Assembly: GCA_934663625.1 (NCBI GenBank)
Contig: CAKUKP010000089.1
Coordinates: forward strand, 1 to 9,371
Origin: an uncultured Clostridia bacterium
Lineage (GTDB): Bacteria; Bacillota; Clostridia; Christensenellales; Aristaeellaceae
Reading direction: 5' to 3'
DNA length: 9,371 nucleotides
In this document: positions 6,773-9,371 of the stretch, piece after piece
How the letters are laid out: each line of letters begins with the position of its first letter
How positions within the stretch are numbered: position 1 is the first letter of the stretch
Position numbers and translations under genes: made by a program
Notes under the pieces: generated by a model
Seen by the model: the letters and a program-made list of their open reading frames with translations, nothing else
Told to the model about the DNA's origin: nothing
Database searches by the model: none

Positions 6773-8164
6773 TCAGAGCTTGATGCGCGTATAGCCCAGA
6801 TACTTGGACAGCGCTTCTTCCACTTCGCGCACATGATCGCCGGGCGTGATGATCGCATGATGGCGGAAGCCTTCGTTCTGCATGGAGAACAGCTTATCCT
6901 GAAGGTTTTCCATATGGATTACGCCGGGCGTTCCGAAGAAGCCTTCTTCGATGGGATCATCGGTAATTTCCGCGCGCTCAACGAAGTAATGCACTTCGCC
7001 GTTTTCAGTGCGCGCGCCCGCGATCGTGATCACGCCGGGCTTGATGTGACCCACGTTTACGCCCCAGGAGCAGTTCACGCCCTGCGTTTTGGTAAACATC
7101 AGATGTTCTTCGATGTGGCCGGGCTTGACCATCAGTTCGATCGGCAGCGGTCCGCAGTGGAACAGCACGGCCTTGTTTTCGTCCTCGCCATAATTGTTAT
7201 TGATGTCCAGACAGCCCACGGGCAGACCGGACGCGCAGTGCAGCGCCATCATCGCGATGGAATTCGAAGCGTCCGTTTCGCACGCCGCCGGTACGCCGAG
7301 TGAATTGAAGATGCCCAGCAGCGCGCAGGGCGCGATGTGCAGAAGGTGCTGCAATTCGCTCCAGCAGCGAATCGCGATCGCGTCCAGCTTCTGTTCGGTG
7401 ATGAAGGCTTCCATCGTCGCGCCGAAGCGGGAAAGATTGTCCAGCGCGTAGGCGGGCGCATCGCTGTAATCGCCGGTGGCGATCAGTTTTTCGCGGAAGC
7501 GCTTCGCCGCTTCATCATCTACGGAAATCGTTTCATAGCGCTCCATCACCATGGTCATATCGAAGGATTCCACATCGCAGCCGCGCGCTTCCATCGCGCC
7601 TTCATCATAGCGGACGGATTTGAACGCGGTCGTGCGCGCGCCGAATACGCCGAGGCGCATATACCGCATCCGGCGAACCACGTTGCAGATCGACGCAAAT
7701 TCGCGCAGCTCGCGCTCAAACGCGGCGCTCAGCGGATGCATCACGAAGGGCTTTCCGGAGGTGAACTTGAAGTTCATCTGCTTAAATACCGCGCACAGAC
7801 CCAGCTTTCCGCAGAACGCGTCGCGGCGATTTGCGAAATCCATCTTACCGATTTCATCCGGATACGCCTGCAGCAGCACGGGCACATTTACATCGCGCAG
7901 CGCGGCCTTGATGCCGTTTTCATCGCCGAAGTTCGGCAGGCAGATGATCACGCCGTCGTATTCGCCGTGATGCTCTTCGAGGAAATCATGATAGATCATG
8001 CCCTCCTGCGTGGTTTCCACCGCGCCGTATTTTACGCGATCCTTTTCAATTTCGAGCAGCGCAACGCCCACCTTTGCGGCGGCGGCGCGCATATCCGCGT
8101 AAGCGGATTCGATTACGGAACTCGGAAAAAAGCCGCGATTTGCAACCAACAATGCAAGCTTCAT
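6773..8164 (-). CDS. L-fucose/L-arabinose isomerase family protein (463 aa)
   Basis: This is a member of the FucI/AraA-like aldose-ketose isomerase superfamily (COG2407 type), shorter than E. coli FucI (~590 aa). E296 (in ACETDAS) and D320 (in CLDINNN) are separated by 24 residues, the same spacing as the Mn ligands E337 and D361 of E. coli FucI. H435 or H436 (GFRHHAI) would be the third ligand. An in-frame ATG at 8179 gives five extra residues, but the GGAGG inside that ATGGAGG is the ribosome binding site for the ATG at 8164 (8-base spacing), which also begins with the natural MKLALLVANRG. The start is therefore set at 8164. It is the first gene of the minus-strand cluster, 23 bases ahead of the kinase, and is transcribed from a promoter near 8234-8262. 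The substrate is unknown: L-fucose, L- or D-arabinose, or another aldose are all possible. Confidence 0.85.
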   Translation of the reverse strand: MKLALLVANRGFFPSSVIESAYADMRAAAAKVGVALLEIEKDRVKYGAVETTQEGMIYHDFLEEHHGEYDGVIICLPNFGDENGIKAALRDVNVPVLLQAYPDEIGKMDFANRRDAFCGKLGLCAVFKQMNFKFTSGKPFVMHPLSAAFERELREFASICNVVRRMRYMRLGVFGARTTAFKSVRYDEGAMEARGCDVESFDMTMVMERYETISVDDEAAKRFREKLIATGDYSDAPAYALDNLSRFGATMEAFITEQKLDAIAIRCWSELQHLLHIAPCALLGIFNSLGVPAACETDASNSIAMMALHCASGLPVGCLDINNNYGEDENKAVLFHCGPLPIELMVKPGHIEEHLMFTKTQGVNCSWGVNVGHIKPGVITIAGARTENGEVHYFVERAEITDDPIEEGFFGTPGVIHMENLQDKLFSMQNEGFRHHAIITPGDHVREVEEALSKYLGYTRIKL

Positions 8165-8197
8165 GATACATACCTCCATATATACGCACAGAATCCG

Positions 8198-8224
8198 AAG
8201 TACAAAGCTGTATTTACAGTACTT
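8198..8224. promoter_or_regulatory. Nested inverted repeat at the isomerase transcription start
   Basis: CTGTA-TT-TACAG (8208-8219) is a 12-bp inverted repeat. Around it AAGTA (8198-8202) and TACTT (8220-8224) form outer arms, with a 5-base bulge on one side. It falls just downstream of the predicted transcription start on the minus strand, where a repressor operator would block initiation. A TTTGTAC half-site resembling the AraR operator half is also present here, but no full AraR site is. Confidence 0.45.
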
Positions 8225-8233
8225 TCTACTACA

Positions 8234-8262
8234 ATATTATCACAAAGCTTCTATTTTGGCAA
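8234..8262 (-). promoter_or_regulatory. Predicted promoter of the isomerase-kinase operon
   Basis: On the minus strand TTGCCA (8262-8257, 5 of 6 to TTGACA) stands 17 bases from TAATAT (8239-8234, 4 of 6). An alternative reading is an extended -10, TG-T-GATAAT (GATAAT at 8241-8236, 5 of 6). Either places the transcription start near 8227, about 60 bases before the isomerase ATG. Confidence 0.6.
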
Positions 8263-8271
8263 TCGTTTTCT
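8257..8271. promoter_or_regulatory. cre/LacI-family-like operator overlapping the -35
   Basis: The minus strand reads AGAAAACGATTGCCA. Against the catabolite-responsive-element pattern TGNAANCGNWNNCWW it differs at the first T and at one of the loose end positions. It covers the -35 of the isomerase promoter, a position that would give carbon-catabolite or LacI-type repression. The match is imperfect and its palindromy is weak. Confidence 0.4.
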
Positions 8272-8300
8272 TTGATTGTTTTGCACATTGTGAGAATTTT

Positions 8301-8306
8301 TATAAT
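8301..8306 (+). promoter_or_regulatory. Possible -10 box for the spore coat gene pair
   Basis: A perfect TATAAT lies about 75 bases upstream of the first coat gene. No good -35 goes with it (TTGTTT at 19-base spacing, TTGCAC at 14), so the call is weak. Spore coat genes are usually read by SigE or SigK in the mother cell; I see no clear box for either. Confidence 0.3.
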
Positions 8307-8325
8307 TCCATGCATTTCCATGCAT
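8306..8325. repeat. Tandem 10-bp direct repeat in the divergent intergenic region
   Basis: TTCCATGCAT occurs twice in direct succession (8306-8315 and 8316-8325) without a mismatch. Each copy ends in the palindrome ATGCAT. It begins at the last base of the TATAAT at 8301-8306 and lies in the 217-base gap between the isomerase operon and the coat genes. Confidence 0.6.
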
Positions 8326-8356
8326 GTTTTTTGCGCAGAGCGACAGAATAGAAATC

Positions 8357-8367
8357 GATTGACCGAC
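8357..8367 (+). repeat. 11-base element upstream of the first coat gene, inverted copy at 8932-8942
   Basis: GATTGACCGAC at 8357-8367 ends directly before the AGGGAG ribosome binding site of the first coat gene. Its exact reverse complement GTCGGTCAATC lies at 8932-8942, directly before the terminator stem of the same transcription unit. The two copies bracket the gene pair. Confidence 0.55.
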
Positions 8368-8381
8368 AGGGAGTGAATGAA

Positions 8382-8588
8382 ATGCAAAATCAGAATTCGA
8401 TGATCCAGTCCAAGTCCCTTACGATTCTTGGCGACCAGATGCAGCACGAATACGTGGCGTGCAAGAAGGCGGAATTCTACGCGACCGAATTTATGGACGC
8501 GCAGCTGAAGGCCGTTGCCAATCAGATCGCGGGCGACCATCGCCAGCGCTTTGACCGCCTGTACAATTATCTGAACAGCCATATCTGA
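8382..8588 (+). CDS. Small spore-coat-associated protein, CotF-like half (68 aa)
   Basis: The start is the ATG at 8382, with AGGGAG (8368-8373) 8 bases upstream; a GTG at 8373 would add three residues but lies inside that binding site. The 68-residue product looks helical, with the conserved-looking core ILGDQMQHEYVACKKAEFYA (15-34), then AVANQIAGDHRQRFDRLYNYL (about 45-64, amphipathic). The two helices resemble the ferritin-like arrangement of CotF coat proteins, and the gene is 17 bases ahead of a clear CotF-type gene with its own ribosome binding site. It probably belongs to the spore coat or outer layer. It has no signal peptide or membrane span. The family name is an inference from context and pattern; no enzymatic role is suggested. 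Confidence 0.75.
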   Translation: MQNQNSMIQSKSLTILGDQMQHEYVACKKAEFYATEFMDAQLKAVANQIAGDHRQRFDRLYNYLNSHI

Positions 8589-8605
8589 GAAGCGGAGGGA
8601 AAACC

Positions 8606-8896
8606 ATGGCAAATAATGCGAATGCAACCTGTACGATGAACGATCAGGATCGTATGCAGGACCTGCTCGCGCAGGAAAAGTATCTGATCGACGGCTATGC
8701 CACCTTTATACCGGAAGCATCCTGCCCCGATCTTCGTCAGGTTCTGAACGAAAATCTGAACGGATGCTTCAACAATCAGTATACCGTATTCGATAAAATG
8801 AACCAGCTTGGCTGGTATCCCACGAAGAATGCGCCGCAGGCCGATATCGACGAGCTTTGTCAGACGTCGAACAACCTGAAGCAGCAGCTGGGATAA
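8606..8896 (+). CDS. CotF-type spore coat protein (96 aa)
   Basis: The 96-residue product carries the coat F family pattern: LLAQEKYLIDGYATFIPEAS (20-39), PDLRQVLNE (41-49), and QYTVFDKMNQLGWYPTKNA (58-76) with the typical Q-Y-x-x-F-x-x-M-N-x-x-G-W-Y run. These are small ferritin-like helical proteins deposited on the spore by the mother cell. The ATG at 8606 follows GGAGGG (8594-8599) by 6 bases. The product has three cysteines (9, 40, 54) and a fourth at 85, which could take part in coat cross-linking (inference). It is co-transcribed with the 68-residue gene upstream and closed by the terminator at 8943-8973. It supports a spore-forming host or a relative that keeps sporulation genes. Confidence 0.9.
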   Translation: MANNANATCTMNDQDRMQDLLAQEKYLIDGYATFIPEASCPDLRQVLNENLNGCFNNQYTVFDKMNQLGWYPTKNAPQADIDELCQTSNNLKQQLG

Positions 8897-8931
8897 TGCG
8901 TCTTCCGGGCAACCGGTTAATATAGACTATG

Positions 8932-8942
8932 GTCGGTCAATC
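8932..8942 (+). repeat. Inverted copy of the 11-base element at 8357-8367
   Basis: GTCGGTCAATC is exactly complementary to the element in front of the first coat gene and touches the 5' arm of the terminator. Pairing in the mRNA would join leader and trailer. Confidence 0.55.
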
Positions 8943-8973
8943 CCGTCCGCAGGTAAACTGCGGACGGTTTTTT
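8943..8973 (+). terminator. Rho-independent terminator of the coat gene pair
   Basis: CCGTCCGCAG (8943-8952), loop GTAAA and CTGCGGACGG (8958-8967) form a perfect 10-bp GC-rich stem, followed by six Ts. It lies 47 bases after the coat gene stop. For the converging proA transcript there is no T tract on the far side, so it probably does not stop that one well. Confidence 0.93.
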
Positions 8974-8987
8974 ATTGCATATCGCCC

Positions 8988-9371
8988 TCAGACGCGCACC
9001 TGACCATCGCCGCGCACGATGAATTTATAGGAAACCAGCTGATTCAGACCCAGCGGCCCGCGCGCGTGCAGCTTCTGCGTGGAAATGCCGATTTCTGCGC
9101 CGAGGCCGAATTCGCCGCCGTCGGTAAAGCGCGTGGAAGCGTTTACATACACCGCCGCCGCATCGACCCGCGCGGTAAAGCGTTCCGCCGCCGCATAATC
9201 GCGGGTTACGATGGCTTCGCTGTGGTGCGTGGAATACCGATCGATGTGCGCGATGGCCGCATCGATTCCGCCCACCACCTTCACGGCGAGAATGTAATCC
9301 AGAAATTCCTTCGCGTAATCCTCCTCCACGGCGGGCCTGGCTTCGGGCAGAATACGAAGCGTTTCTTCGCA
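8988..9371 (-). CDS. proA: Glutamate-5-semialdehyde dehydrogenase ProA, C-terminal part
   Basis: The frame is open from the right edge of the window (codon 9371-9369) to a TGA at 8990-8988, about 127 residues. It carries the strongly conserved C-terminal pattern of gamma-glutamyl phosphate reductase: VDAAAVYVNASTRFTDGGE, then FGLGAEIGISTQKLHARGP and LGLNQLVSYK. The earlier EEDYAKEFLDYILAVKVV also fits. ProA reduces gamma-glutamyl phosphate with NADPH to glutamate semialdehyde, the second step of proline synthesis. The catalytic cysteine and the nucleotide-binding domain lie beyond the window. A GTG at 9329 in this frame is not the real start, since the conserved sequence continues upstream. 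The gene converges on the coat pair and is unrelated in function to the sugar cluster. Confidence 0.93.
   Translation of the reverse strand, partial: CEETLRILPEARPAVEEDYAKEFLDYILAVKVVGGIDAAIAHIDRYSTHHSEAIVTRDYAAAERFTARVDAAAVYVNASTRFTDGGEFGLGAEIGISTQKLHARGPLGLNQLVSYKFIVRGDGQVRV

Noticed and set aside
5193..6794. 533-codon open frame on the + strand
   Set aside because: It is exactly antisense to the FGGY kinase, rich in H, R, A and Q with no recognisable motif, and arises from the GC-rich third positions of the real gene.
7337..8275. 312-codon open frame on the + strand
   Set aside because: It is antisense to the isomerase and runs across its promoter region; no family pattern and no ribosome binding site.
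8301..8381. SigE, SigK or SigG promoter for the coat genes
   Set aside because: I looked for CATA-N3-T(A) and related -10 boxes with matching -35 boxes and found none convincing.
8229..8627. 132-codon open frame on the - strand
   Set aside because: It lies opposite the 68-residue coat-associated gene and the intergenic promoter region; the + strand genes have good ribosome binding sites and family patterns.
1..9371. CRISPR arrays, insertion sequences, tRNA or rRNA genes
   Set aside because: No regularly spaced repeats, transposase motifs, terminal inverted repeats with target duplications, or tRNA-like folds were seen.

Overview
This window looks like chromosomal DNA from a spore-forming Clostridia-type Bacillota. 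CotF-type spore coat genes, strong AGGAGG ribosome binding sites, SigA-like promoters and Rho-independent terminators all point that way. The species cannot be named from the sequence. Third codon positions are GC-rich, which explains the many long open frames lying antisense to the real genes.

Layout from left to right. (1) Positions 1-281, + strand: the 3' end of a class II (fuculose-phosphate type) aldolase gene, closed by a terminator hairpin at 302-345. (2) Positions 354-8164, - strand: a sugar uptake and catabolism cluster. In transcription order it holds a COG2407 L-fucose/L-arabinose isomerase-family enzyme, an FGGY carbohydrate kinase, and then a galactose/methyl-galactoside type ABC importer (binding protein mglB, double ATPase mglA, permease mglC) with a small 88-residue membrane protein at the end. 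There are two visible promoters. One lies ahead of the isomerase and overlaps a cre/LacI-like site. A very good one (perfect -35, 17-base spacer, TAAAAT) lies between kinase and mglB. A GC-rich stem-loop and a second long imperfect hairpin separate mglB from mglA, which fits the usual excess of binding protein over the rest of the transporter. (3) Positions 8382-8896, + strand: a divergent two-gene unit of a short CotF-associated protein and a CotF-type spore coat protein, with a terminator at 8943-8973. (4) Positions 8988-9371, - strand: the 3' part of proA (proline biosynthesis), running off the window.

Read together, the importer brings in a sugar, the isomerase makes the ketose, the kinase phosphorylates it, and the aldolase converging from the left could cleave the ketose phosphate. 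The sugar is uncertain. The transporter is of galactose type, but galactose needs neither a FucI-like isomerase nor an FGGY kinase, and several sugar-contact residues of MglB are replaced.

The most unusual parts are these: an extra ~230-residue N-terminal module on MglC, with a predicted extracytoplasmic domain built of three degenerate helical repeats; a small C-terminally anchored membrane protein one base downstream of it; an MglB whose signal peptide has no lipobox cysteine; and several regulatory-looking repeats in the intergenic gaps. No gap without a gene exceeds 300 bases.
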